Assembly (NCBI GenBank): GCA_933228675.1
Contig: OW121741.1
Location: 133,944,120 to 134,008,119, forward strand
Source of the DNA: Stomorhina lunata
Taxonomy: Eukaryota > Arthropoda > Insecta > Diptera > Rhiniidae
DNA length: 64,000 nucleotides
Direction: 5' to 3'
The notes under the pieces are model-generated. The model was given only the letters and a program-made list of their open reading frames with translations. It ran no database searches and was not told the DNA's origin. This document shows, one piece after another, positions 1 to 10,039 of this stretch; the first letter of the stretch is position 1, and each line of letters opens with the position of its first letter. A program made the translations under genes and the position numbers.

Positions 1-1362
1 TTTTATAGAAAAAATTTCATATCAAAATTTTTTCTATAGAAAAAATTTCATATCAAAATTTTTTCTATAGAAAAAATTTCATATCAAAATTTTTTCTATA
101 GAAAAAATTTCATATCAAAATTTTTTCTATAGAAAAAATTTCATTCAAAATTTTTTCTATAGAAACAATTTCATATCAAAATTTTTTCTATAAAAAAATT
201 TCATATTGAAAATTTTTTTATAGAAAAAATTTCGTATGAAAATTTTTTTTACAGAAAAAATTTCATATCAAAATTTTTTCTATAGAAAAAATTTAATATC
301 AAAATTTTTTCTATAAAAAATTTCATATTGAAAATTTTTCTACATAAAATTTCTACAGAAAAAATTTCATGAAAATTTTTCTGTAAAAAATGTCAAATTT
401 TTTTCTGTAAAAAAATTTCATATTGAAAACTTTTCTATAGAAAAAAATTCATAGTAAAATTTCTATAGAAAAATTTCTTATCATAATTTTTTGAAAATGT
501 TTCTCTAGAAAAAATTTCATATTAAAATATTCATACTGAACATTTTTCTAAAGAAAAAATTTCACATTGAAAACTGATCTATAGAAAAATTTTCATACCA
601 AAATTTTTTCTATAAAAAATTTTTATATCAAAAATTTGATATTAAAATTTTTTCTATAGAAAAAATTCATTTAAAAATGATTTTTATTGAAAAAATTTTA
701 TATAAAATATTTTGAAATATTTTCTATAGAAAAAATTTCATATTGAAAATATTTCTATAGAAAAAATTTCATATTGAAAATTTTTCTATAGAAAAAATTT
801 CATATTGAAAATTTTTCTGTAGAAAAAATTTCATATTGAAAATTTTTCTATAGAAAAAATTTCATATTGAAAATTTTTTTATAGAAAAAATTTCATATTG
901 AAAATTTTTCTATAGAAAAAATTTCATATTGAAAATTTTTCTATAGAAAAAATTTCATATTGAAAATTTTTCTATAGAAAAAATTTCATATTGAAAATTT
1001 TTCTATAGAAAAAATTTCATATTGAAAATTTTTCTATAGAAAAAATTTCATATTGAAAATTTTTCTATAGAAAAAATTTCATATTGAAAATTTTTCTATA
1101 GAAAAAATTTCATATTGAAAATTTTTCTATAGAAAAAATTTCATATTGAAAATTTTTCTATAGAAAAAATTTCATATTGAAAATTTTTCTATAGAAAAAA
1201 TTTCATATTGAAAATTTTTCTATAGAAAAAATTTCATATTGAAAATTTTTCTATAGAAAAAATTTCATATTGAAAATTTTTCTATAGAAAAAATTTCATA
1301 TTGAAAATTTTGCTATAGAAAATTTTTTTTTTCATATTGAAAATTTTTCTATAGAAAAATTT
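1..1362. repeat. 31-bp AT-rich satellite array (TATC and TATTG variants)
   Basis: Tandem units of 31 bp share the core TTTTCTATAGAAAAAATTTCA. The first 340 bases use a TATCAAAA linker and a middle part (about 340-720) is degenerate. From about 721 to 1340 the units carry TATTGAAAA and are almost identical, about 19 copies. Each unit contains the dyad TTTTCTATAGAAAA. The array runs off the left edge of the window. A stray pair of units lies at 1457-1495. Confidence 0.95.
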
Positions 1363-2977
1363 TATAATTTAAATTTTAAAATTTCCCAAAAAAAATATTA
1401 ATGAAAAATTCTTCTACAACAAAACACTTGTTTTGTTTTTTTCTTAACTGTTTTACTGAAAATTTTTCTATAGAAAAAATTTCATATTGAAAATTGTCAA
1501 ATCTAGAATTCTCATGAAAAACAAATTTCATGTCATAAATATCGGAAGTTTTTCTAGAAAAAAAAATTTTATATTTTCCAAAAAAAAATATAAATGAAAA
1601 ATTCTTCTACAACAAAACACTTGTTTTGTTTTTACATATTTAGTTCTTAATTGTTTAACTTTTCCCTAGAAATAATTAAAGCTTTCCCAAGTGTTAAAAT
1701 TACTTCTTAGAGGACTCTCCTTTATCTTTTGTGTTAAATTATATATTGCGTCACACATCTAAGCCTTCAATTTCTTATCCTATGATTAATCTGGTAAAAT
1801 ACTTTAATGATAAATATATATCTATTTGTTTAACATCTTGCTCACTTTTTTTAATTTTTTATCAATATATTTATCTCATAATCATTTCTCATAAATCTTT
1901 GACCTATTTTTAGCTGTCATTTTATGAAAATTAATGACTACATAATCCTAGTAATTAAGTTATATTAAATAACTAAATAGTCTATAGCCATAACTACTTC
2001 ATGAAGAGATTATGTAAGACTTAATAATTTCAATTTTAACACTTCCATAAATTTTCTAAAAATAATATAGGGTGTTAAAAAGTGCACGCCTGGCAAAAGG
2101 TCACGCAATTATCTCATTTGTAAAATTTTAGGCAAACAAATCACAATTTATTTAGTTAAACCAAAAGCAACTTTTGGACTCATATTAAATTCTAAAAATA
2201 TTCAATAAGAACATTTTTGCGAAGGCCAAATAAATCAACTTTAAAACAAACAGAGATAATATATTAATGTTTGCAATTGAAATTCCTTAAGAATAGAAAA
2301 GCCAAGTTAGCCCAAAACAGATTCAGCTTAACTCTGTATACCTTACCTATACTTTCAAGTATAAGTCAATCCTTTTCAGAGCCCAAAAATAATCAATATG
2401 TAAAGGGTTAGACAAATACGCAAAAAATATATAAACAAGACATGGGGCACAAACAATGGAGCACGCATAAATTTGTAATAATAACGAGAAAACATTTTTG
2501 CATGCATTAACATGTCTGTCCGTCTGTCTGTATAGATGGAATGTTTTACATAACTTAAACTCTTTCCTATTTCCGTTTACTAATACATTTACCCATAAAC
2601 AGATGTACATACATAAATGGTAGTACTCGTATGAATATTTGAATCTAAAGCTATAAGTCTAACTGAGAATGTCTGTCCATTTGACATATACGAATTAGTT
2701 ACACACCTTTGCAACCATAAGTCAAAAAATTGACATTTATCCCAACTTAAAACAAAAGATAGAACTCAAACACAGATGCAAGAGGTAAGAAGGCAAAAAA
2801 TGAGAAAAAGTCAGGATACATGAGTTAAGAATCAAGGATTACTTTTCTGTATGTATTTGTGCACTAGAAATGGCAGATTTACAGAAATAACAAGAAAAAG
2901 TCTTAATATGTGAATATTTTGTTGTTATTTGTGGTTATGTTTGTGTTTGCATGAATATTTGTATTAATACCCTATAC
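1363..2977. other. Island without recognisable gene
   Basis: AT-rich, apparently single-copy sequence with no recognisable coding exon. Its only clear internal structure is a duplicated segment of about 60 bp at 1383-1443 and 1575-1636. CATA/TGTATG-rich stretches near 2.5-2.7 kb look like fly non-coding DNA. Short open frames here have no recognisable motifs. Confidence 0.6.
1383..1636. repeat. Direct duplication of about 60 bp, 192 bp apart
   Basis: The segments starting at 1383 and 1575 share a run with GAAAAATTCTTCTACAAC followed by AAAACACTTGTTTTG. The shared block contains a short hairpin, ACAAAAC/GTTTTGT with an ACTT loop. The DNA between the two copies includes stray 31-bp satellite units. 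Confidence 0.8.
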
Positions 2978-3246
2978 CACTACTAAGGCAAAGACTAAGA
3001 CACAGACTAACACAAAGACTAGAATCTAAACTAAGACATAGACTAAGACATAAACTAAGACATAGACTAACGCATAGACTAGGATCTAGGCTAAGACACA
3101 GACTAAGACATAGACTTTGAATGAGACTAAAACATAGATTAAGACATAGACTAAGACATATTCTGAGACATAGACTAAGATATAGATATATACCAAAACA
3201 TTGCCTAAGTCATGGACTACGACATAGACTAAGATGTAGACTAAGA
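2978..3246 (-). repeat. Degenerate 12-bp satellite, reverse orientation
   Basis: About 20 imperfect copies of GACTAAGACATA. This is the reverse complement of the 12-bp unit TATGTCTTAGTC that fills 62757-64000. Copies here differ by substitutions (CACAGACT, AACGCATAG, ATCTAGG), so this is an older or isolated relic. It directly abuts the next 31-bp array. Confidence 0.8.
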
Positions 3247-4925
3247 CATTTTTGCTATAGAAAAATTTTTTTTGTTAAATTTTTTTTGTAGAAAAATTTT
3301 TTTATTAAATTTTTTCAATCGAAAAAATTTTTTTTATGAAACTTTTTCTATATAAAAATTTTTTTTTATGAAATTTTTTCTATAGAACAAATTTTTTTGT
3401 GAAATTTTTTCTATAGAAAAATTTTTTTTATGAAATTTTTTCTAAATATAGAAAAAATTTTTTTATGAAATTTTTCTATAGAAAAAATTTTTTTATGAAA
3501 TTTTTTCTATAGAAAAAAATTTTTATGAAATTTTTTCTATAGAAAAAATTTTTTTATGAAATTTTTTCTATAGAAAAAAATTTTTTATGAAATTTTTTCT
3601 ATAGAAAAAAATTTTTTATAAAATTTTTTCTATAGAAAAAATTTTTTTATGAAATTTTTTCTATAGAAAAAATTTTTTTATGAAATTTTTTCTATAGAAA
3701 AAATTTTTTATGAAATTTTTTCTATAGAAAAAATTTTTTTATGAAATTTTTTCTATAGAAAAAATTTTTTTTATGAAATTTTTTCTATAGAAAAAATTTT
3801 TTTATGAAATTTTTTCTATAGAAAAAAATTTTTTATGAAATTTTTTGTATAGAAAAAGTTTTTTATGAAATTTTTTCTATAGAAAAAATTTTTTTATGAA
3901 ATTTTTTCTATAGAAACAATTTTTTTATGAAATTATTTCTATAAAAAAAATTTTTTTATGAAATTTTTCTATAGAAAAAATTTTTTTTTGAATTTTTTTT
4001 AAAGAAAAAATTTTTTTATGAAATTTTTTCTATAGAAAAAATTTTTTTATGAAATTTTTTCTATAGAAAAAAATTTTTTATGAAATTTTTTGTATAGAAA
4101 AAGTTTTTTATGAAATTTTTTCTATAGAAAAATTTTTTTTATGAATTTTTTTTAAAGAAACAATTTTTTTATGAAATTATTTCTATAAAAAAAATTTTTT
4201 TATGAAATTTTTCTATAGAAAAAATTTTTTTATGAATTTTTTTTAAAGAAAAAATTTTTTTATGAAATTTTTTCTATAGAAAAAATTTTTTTATGAAATT
4301 TTTTCTATAAAAAATTTTTTTTTATGAAATTTTTTCTATAGAAAAATTTTTTTTATGGCATTTTTTCTATAGAAAAAATTTTTTTATGAAATTTTTTCTA
4401 TAGAAAAAATTTTTTTATGAAATTTTTTCTATAGAAAAAATTTTTTTTATGAAATTTTTTCTATAGAAAAAATTTTTTTATTAAATTTTTTTATAAAAAA
4501 ATTTTTTATGAAATTTTTTCTATAAAAAATTTTTTTATGAAATTTTTTCTATAGAAAAAAAATTTATGAAATTTTATAAGAAAAATTTTTCTATATAAAA
4601 AAATTCATAGCAAAATTTTTTCTATAGAAAAAAATTTATAACAAAATTTTTTCTATAGAAAAAAATTCATAACAAAATTATTTCAATGGAAAAAAATTCA
4701 TAAATTTTTTATGAAATTTTTTCTATAAAAAATTTTTTTATAAAATTTTTTCTATAGAAAAAAAATTTATGAAATTTTATAAGAAAAATTTTTCTATATA
4801 AAAAAATTCATAGCAAAATTTTTTCTATAGAAAAAAATTTATAACAAAATTTTTTCTATAGAAAAAAATTCATAACAAAATTATTTCAATGGAAAAAAAT
4901 TCATAACAAAATTTTTTCTGTAGAA
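3247..4925. repeat. 31-bp AT-rich satellite array (TATGAAA variant)
   Basis: Around 54 units of 31 bp with the pattern TATGAAATTTTTTCTATAG, then an A run and a T run. Some units are 1-2 bp shorter or longer in the homopolymer runs. Near the right end the linker changes to TTCATAGCAAAA/TTCATAACAAAA. A block of about 140 bp starting near 4561 is repeated about 200 bp later (near 4763) with the same set of private variants, so there has been local segmental duplication. Confidence 0.95.
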
Positions 4926-6310
4926 ATCCCATAAAAACTTATTTGAAATTGAAATTATTTTTGTCTTTCTTAGAAAATTCGATTATGTGAAATAGTTCAT
5001 GGTCATGGTTCAGTAGGGTAGCGTATCTTGCAGTCGAATGACTTACTCACCGTTCGTTTTATTTTCAAATCTATTTGTATGTACCCAATATATTAGTAAT
5101 GTTTGCATTAATAGGGATCTACTAAATCTAAGAAATATGAAAGGTATACCAAAAAGGTTTCCTGTTGAAGGCCACATTCATTCATTTGTTCATTCATGTA
5201 ACAAACATACAAACGCTTATTTACATACATTATTTATATATTGGATATTCTTTGGTTTAAAGCGCGTGCAGGGGGGTTCGCTTCGTTTTTATGTATGAGT
5301 TTGTCTATCTAGAGGAGTTTTCCATTTATTTACACAAAATATTTGTACACATACACATAATATCTAATATCTATGTATGTATATGTTTAAGTAATTCAGA
5401 GGTGAGTGAGTGTGTCTGTGTGTGTGTGTGTTTGTGCATTTGTGGGTAAGTGTTTTTATATGTATTTAAACAAACATGAAATGATGAATGATTTTATGGT
5501 TTGTTTGGCCTGATTTCATTTTCTATTTCTTTTTTTTTTCATTATTTCTTTTCATTTTTTCTAAAATATTTACAATCAAACTTAAGCACAGACACACACA
5601 AACATACACAAGGTCTGTTGTGTGTCGATTTCCAAGGAGTGTTATGATGTAAGGGAAACTATAAGTATGCACATATACATACATACGTATGTTTGTTTGT
5701 GAAGAAGTACAAAAATGAAAACTAAAAAAGTGAGATTTTATGTTTGCATAAGAAATTGGATTTTTGCATTAGTTATGCAAAGGAGAAGTTTAATTTCTCG
5801 ACCAAAAATCAAATGGAAAATTTTTCTACTTACAACTACTCATAGCATTTTCTTTTTCCTTGTTGTTGGCTTTAGACGTTGTTACTTTGCTCGTTTGTTT
5901 TTGCCTTCTTGTAGTTTTTGTTTTTTGGCCCCAAAAAAAAGTTATAAGAGCTTTTAAAAGCAATAATTGATGTTCCGTAGAGTCCTAGAAGTGCATATGC
6001 ATATGGAACAAATATATGTATATAATTTTTTTTTTTTTTTTTTTTGTAATAGCCAAATAGACATTTGAGGATATGAATAAAGGGGTTTGCAAAGAAAGAA
6101 TACTATTTGAGAGGATTTTTCGAAGCAAAATATATTATTTCCTAAACTGCGTTTTATTTTGAACCTCTATTCCTACCTTAACTTTTTACCGATTTCCTTC
6201 TGTCTGCACCCATGGAGACATTTAAGCCGCTACTTATTCTTTAGCTTACCAGCCAAATAACAATAGTTCGATGTGTACTTGGCTCAACAATGCGGCAAGC
6301 AATCACTACT
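4926..6310. other. Island without recognisable gene
   Basis: AT-rich non-coding-looking sequence. It has a TG-rich microsatellite at 5410-5431, poly-T runs near 5530 and 6030, and CATA/GTATG-rich DNA. Open frames of 80-86 codons (5038-5298, 5715-5957) show no motif and have low-complexity composition. Confidence 0.6.
5410..5431. repeat. TG microsatellite
   Basis: A short interrupted run of TG dinucleotides. Confidence 0.8.
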
Positions 6311-6311
6311 T

Positions 6312-6372
6312 AGGGTTTGCATGGACGTCTCGAAAATCTTAGCTATGCTGATGACTTATGTCATCTCTGAGC
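6312..6372 (+). pseudogene. LINE reverse-transcriptase fragment (YADD box)
   Basis: A short frame on the plus strand reads GLHGRLENLSYADDLCHL, with stop codons just before and just after it. The YADD at 6344-6355 matches the catalytic box of non-LTR retrotransposon reverse transcriptases. The preceding RLENL resembles the R-L-E-D-L-D-Y-A-D-D context of insect LINEs. Only about 18 codons are readable; the flanks have drifted too far. It is a dead fragment. The match is short, so chance similarity cannot be excluded. Confidence 0.4.
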
Positions 6373-6439
6373 CATGTATTGCTATCATGTCACATTATTT
6401 AAGCCTTTTGTTCTAAGTAAAGTCAATTCATTATTTTTA

Positions 6440-6545
6440 TATCGACGGCTTATCGCCGATGGTGGATGACGTGGCCATTTTTATAATAGAATTACAATTG
6501 ACTGAAATTGATGTTACTATGACCAGGCTTCGAATCCAGGCATAA
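6440..6545 (-). mobile_element. tRNA-derived SINE, truncated copy (family A)
   Basis: On the minus strand this copy has a box-B-like GGATTCGAAGCC (plus 6522-6533). The core AACATCAATTTC follows, then a tail containing GCCGTCGATATAAA. The same core and a related tail occur in the copies at 9760-9945 and 12906-13096. The box A end is missing or unrecognisable; the element begins next to an A/T-rich run. Confidence 0.6.
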
Positions 6546-6774
6546 TTATTTATTTATTTTTTTTTGAAAGAGAAAAAACACTTATACTGATACTGCCTAT
6601 ACAAAAGTACATTCGAATTGAGTTATGAAATGTAATTGCACATCATGTCTGTTTTTAGAACAGCCAAGTTCAGAGGGCGAAGCCGATTACAAATTATCGG
6701 CGGCGGCTCGACAAAAGATGGACCAGCGGCGGCTGTGCGCTGCCTTCAAGCTAACTTACTAATATGACCTGTAT

Positions 6775-6925
6775 TAACAACCAGTTAAGGTCAAACTTCG
6801 AACATATTTTAGAAATCCATTCGCTTCGATCTTGCGTGCATATTCTTCAAATTCGTAGGCCAAGCTTTGAAAGATTTTCCTCCACTTGGTCCTTCCATCG
6901 AAGTTTTTCGCGACCTCTTCTAATA
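6775..6925 (-). pseudogene. LINE ORF2 C-terminal tail relic
   Basis: The minus strand reads RRGREKLRWKDQVEENLSK, then LGLRI, a stop codon, and RICTQDRSEW further on. This matches the usual end of insect endonuclease/reverse-transcriptase LINE proteins: a GR-x-K-x-RW-x-DQV-x-x-DL-x-x-LGI segment, then a conserved Trp and an AQDR-x-x-W segment. Here the codon expected to be Trp is TGA. Readable coding similarity ends near 6775. A GC-richer block with AGCCGCCGC motifs follows at 6660-6745 and may be its 3' UTR. It lies opposite in strand to the YADD fragment at 6.3 kb, so the two are probably not one copy. Confidence 0.6.
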
Positions 6926-7041
6926 TTAAGGGCGGCCGTTTTTATTCTAATTTTAGCTTTTTCATAGTATATAATTGTTTTTTCGTCTTCATCAAGCCGA
7001 CTATAAAAAAAACAACTAATAATAAACAAGTACCTGGTTGA

Positions 7042-7056
7042 CCGAGCCTTGCTCGG
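7042..7056. other. Short GC-rich hairpin
   Basis: CCGAGCCTTGCTCGG, with perfect 6-bp arms and a 3-nt loop, stands out in AT-rich DNA. It lies about 170 bp before the 132-bp tandem repeat and may mark the edge of a non-autonomous element. Confidence 0.6.
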
Positions 7057-7224
7057 AGCTTTATGATAAGCATTTTTAGGCAAATTTTAAAATTTTTTAT
7101 ATATTTTATTTTATAAAGTAGTAAAATAAATTTAGAGGAAATACATTGTACAAATATTTAGTTAATTTTGAAGTATTTTATTGATTTTGTCCGATCAACA
7201 CATAGTTTGCCTAGTTTACAGTTT

Positions 7225-7862
7225 AACTCATTTTAAAAATTTTGGAAATTGGTCATACCAACAGAAACCTCCGTCGACTCATGCGCAACAACTTTGCTAA
7301 AGATTATAGCTTAATCAAATGCACAATTTATGATTTAATTCATTTTGAGTAGTTTTCAGTGGCGCCACCTGAAGTTGTTCACACCAACTAAGAAACCTTC
7401 GTCTGCTTATGCGTAACAACTTTACTTATGATTATAACATGATCAAATGCACAGTTTACGATTTAATTAATTTTGAGTAATTTTCAGTAGCGCCACCTAT
7501 CGGACTTTGGTCATTCCCATTAATAAACCTTCATCGGCTTATCCGCAACAACTTTGTTAAAGATTATAGCATGATTAAATGTACAGCTTATGATTAAATC
7601 GATTTTGAGTAATTTTCAGTAGCGCCACCTGTCGGAAATTATTTACAACAAATAAAAAGCCTTCGCCGGCTCATGCGCTACAACTTTGCTAAAGTTCATA
7701 GCATGATCAAGTGTACAGTTTACGATTTAATTAATTTTTAGTAATTTTCAGTGGCGCCACCTAACGGAAATTAGTATTACCAAATTAAAAACCTTCGCCG
7801 GCTTATCCGCAACATCTTCGCTAAAGAGCATAACATGATCAAATTCACAGTTTACTATTCTA
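7225..7862. repeat. 132-bp tandem repeat, about five units
   Basis: Five diverged units with landmarks GCGCAACAACTTTGCTAAAG (starts near 7283, 7411, 7543, 7675, 7807) and GCGCCACCT (7362, 7490, 7622, 7754). Spacing is 128, 132, 132 and 132 bp. Units share CATGATCAAATG and TTTTGAGTAATTTTCAGT segments. They are unrelated in sequence to the AT-rich arrays and have no open frame across them. Confidence 0.9.
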
Positions 7863-8423
7863 TAAAGAACATACATACAAACACTCATTTGTTTAAAAGT
7901 TATAACATTACTCATTTTTTCCCCTTTTTATCCCCTACGTTCAAAATGCTCCGTATACATATTTGGTACTTCTTTGGTACCAATTGAATTAAAACGCAGT
8001 TAACATAATTCTTATTCATATTACTTTTTGAGATGTTAAGTTATCATGTTATCCCTTTTTTACACATTTTGGCCCCAAAATCAAAAAAGTACCAAATACG
8101 TGTTCAATATTTCTTTCACATCTATTGACTGCAGTACAAAGTTCCTTTCTATATTCTTTGGTTTAAAAAATAAGAGTGGGTTAAAAAAGTACCAAAAAAA
8201 CAATTTTCACCCTTTTTTACCCCCTACCGTACATAGTTTCAAAAAAGTACCAAACACCTGTCCGCTTATTTTCATAGCTGTTTAAAACGTAATTTTAATT
8301 TTGTTTCTATACCTATTACCTTAGGAGATATATAGTTTTCGATTATTTCCCCTTTTTACCCGTTTTTTATTTCCCCTTTTTACCCGTTTGTACCCTCTTA
8401 GTTAGAGCCGTTTTCGAGATAGC

Positions 8424-8428
<5 letters not shown>
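7863..8428. repeat. Degenerate AAAAAAGTACCAAA / CCCTTTTTACCCC repeat region
   Basis: Short motifs recur irregularly: AAAAAGTACCAAA near 8085, 8186 and 8238, and CCCCTTTTTA with CCCCTA/CCCGTT near 7922, 8218, 8349 and 8374. It follows the 132-bp repeat directly and ends at a TA microsatellite. The two may be parts of one non-autonomous element. No coding potential is visible. Confidence 0.5.

Positions 8429-8478
<50 letters not shown>
8429..8478. repeat. TA dinucleotide microsatellite
   Basis: Twenty-five uninterrupted TA repeats. Confidence 0.98.
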
Positions 8479-8482
<4 letters not shown>

Positions 8483-8510
8483 TATTGCTCGTTTAAGAAT
8501 ATAAGATTAA

Positions 8511-8820
8511 GTAGCCGTGCTGTATCAGGTTAGTCATCCGCCTAGCATACCAGAGGTCCCAAGTTCAATCCCTGTCAGACCCACTTGAAAAAAATTAATT
8601 TTCAAAAAAAGCGGCAGTTCACCTCATAACTCAGCTAGCCACTGGTTATTGAGTATTAGGCTATGAAAAACTTCTCTAACTAATGCATTTGCCGTTCGGA
8701 GCCGGCGTTAAAACGTAGGTCCCTTGCAATGAGTCTAAAAAAAAATAGAATCGGATGCAGCTCATTGTCTGAGAGAAGTACCCCTTGTTCCAATTGGAAT
8801 GTTGTCGGGGAATTATATAT
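8511..8820 (+). mobile_element. tRNA-derived SINE (family B)
   Basis: The head looks like a tRNA: GCCGTGCTGTATCAGGTTAG with a D-arm-like part, and a box B AGTTCAATCC at 8562-8571. An A-rich stretch follows. The body contains GCCGTTCGGAGCCGGCG and AAAACGTAGGTCCC, and the end carries CCCCTTGTTCCAATTGGAA. This head-plus-unrelated-body layout is that of a SINE and not of a functional tRNA. The body resembles dispersed dipteran repeats I have seen; that is recollection and not a search result. Box A is weak. Confidence 0.55.
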
Positions 8821-9040
8821 ATAGTAAAAAAATATAGTCATATAAAAATAAAAATATTTCGGCTGGAAATTTAAGCCGCCATAAGCCAGTCCTTTCGAAG
8901 GCGGCTGGATATCAAAAAAACCATTCGGCGGCGGCTGAGCACCAGCTTTAAGCCAGTCGACTTTGACCTCTAGTGAAGATAGGTATATAATTCAGCATCC
9001 ACCGTTTCGAAATTCGAAGCTTTATTGTAATAAACTGCTT
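8821..9040. other. GC-richer repeat fragment with GGCGGCT motifs
   Basis: AGCCGCC/GGCGGCT motifs recur at about 8876-8945. They resemble the block at 6660-6745 (CGGCGGCGGCT near 6700), which follows the LINE tail relic. It may be the 3' end of another copy of that LINE, but there is no coding similarity here. Confidence 0.35.
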
Positions 9041-9049
9041 TTATATTTA

Positions 9050-9584
9050 TGATTCAAAGTATTTTCCATCTCGGTCCTCTACTTTCTGCCATTTTTAGGG
9101 CAGCGTATGAATCCAGCATTGAAAAAACTTGCCATCTTTTAAAGTGGTCCACGAATCCATCCAATTGTTTACTTCCTCATAACACAGGAAGTGCTGGTCA
9201 GTCAAGTTATTTGTCCTCGATCGAAACAAGTTATAGTCCAAGGAAGCATCGTCTGGAGAAGACGGCGGATGGCGTAGTAGTTCCCACTTCCACGTTTCTA
9301 AGTGTATCTTGACCATATTCGCAACAAGCGTTGTCATGCTACACATCACCCTCGTTGTATTTCGACCGTTTGTATTTCAAAGCTTGGCTCAAATGCATTA
9401 TTCAATTACGTTCGATAACGATTGCATGCTGGTCCCACCAAATACATTGCATGACCTTGCCAGTCTTCGACGTCAAAATCACGTTATTTTACTAATAGCA
9501 GCCTCACCACAGGTATTTGGAAGCATTCGATGAGCCGCAGGCTCAGATTTTTTAAGTCCCTTAAAAAAGCTCGTAGGTTGGCAT
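9050..9584 (-). pseudogene. Internally deleted mariner transposase pseudogene
   Basis: Minus-strand fragments line up in order with mariner (Tc1/mariner, cut-and-paste) transposase. They are a helix-turn-helix start (FFKGLKKSEPAAHRML, then GEAAISK), a DFDVED linker, KVMQCIWWDQ, SQALKYKR, HDNA (codons at 9327-9338), LETWKWELL, SLDYNLF (Asp at 9236-9238) and WQKVEDRDGKYFES with its stop. The region between the linker and KVMQC, about half of a normal 340-350 residue protein, is deleted. There are also in-frame stops, including one just before HDNA and one after the IHTLP segment. A frameshift lies after HDNA. If that frameshift is an 8-bp loss, the HDNA Asp and the SLDY Asp would be 35 codons apart, the D34D spacing of mariner. 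Terminal inverted repeats were not identified. Confidence 0.85.
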
Positions 9585-9759
9585 GTTTAATCGAGAATTA
9601 CTTTATGATGCAGACTCAAATTGACTAATATTTCAATAGTGTTACGTCTACAAATAACTAAACTTATTGTATAACATTTACTATCTATATATTTCTACTA
9701 CCACTTACCGCCACAGCCATTTATTGCAAAACGGCGGAGGCAATATTGTCACCAAATAG

Positions 9760-9945
9760 ACGCATTGTTTATGATTTTTGATTTACATCGATGGCGTGTT
9801 ATTGCTGTAGAGCTAACTGCCGGTGAAGGTGGTAAATAATAACAGAAATTGATGTTGGCGTATTTGGGGCTCGAACCCAGGCAAAATTTGGTATTTTATG
9901 TTTAGTAGTCGACATTCAAAGTAACCAGCTAAGCTGGTTACATTG
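9760..9945 (-). mobile_element. tRNA-derived SINE (family A), full head
   Basis: The minus strand has a box-A-like CAGCTTAGCTGGTTA (near 9925-9941), then ATGTCGACTACTAAACATAA, and box B GGTTCGAGCC (plus 9868-9877). The core AACATCAATTTCTGTTATT follows, then a tail with CGCCATCGATGTAAAT. The same order and spacing are seen in the opposite strand copy at 12906-13096. Confidence 0.75.
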
Positions 9946-10039
9946 AAGACAAATTTAAGCTTAAAGGCAGCCTCTTAATCCATTAATTAGTCTCCTTTCC
10001 CATTCAAACATGTTTTAACAAAGTTTTAGAGGCTTAAAG

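Noticed and set aside
5038..5957. Frames of 80-86 codons in the island after the second array
   Set aside because: No motif, low-complexity composition, and lengths expected by chance.
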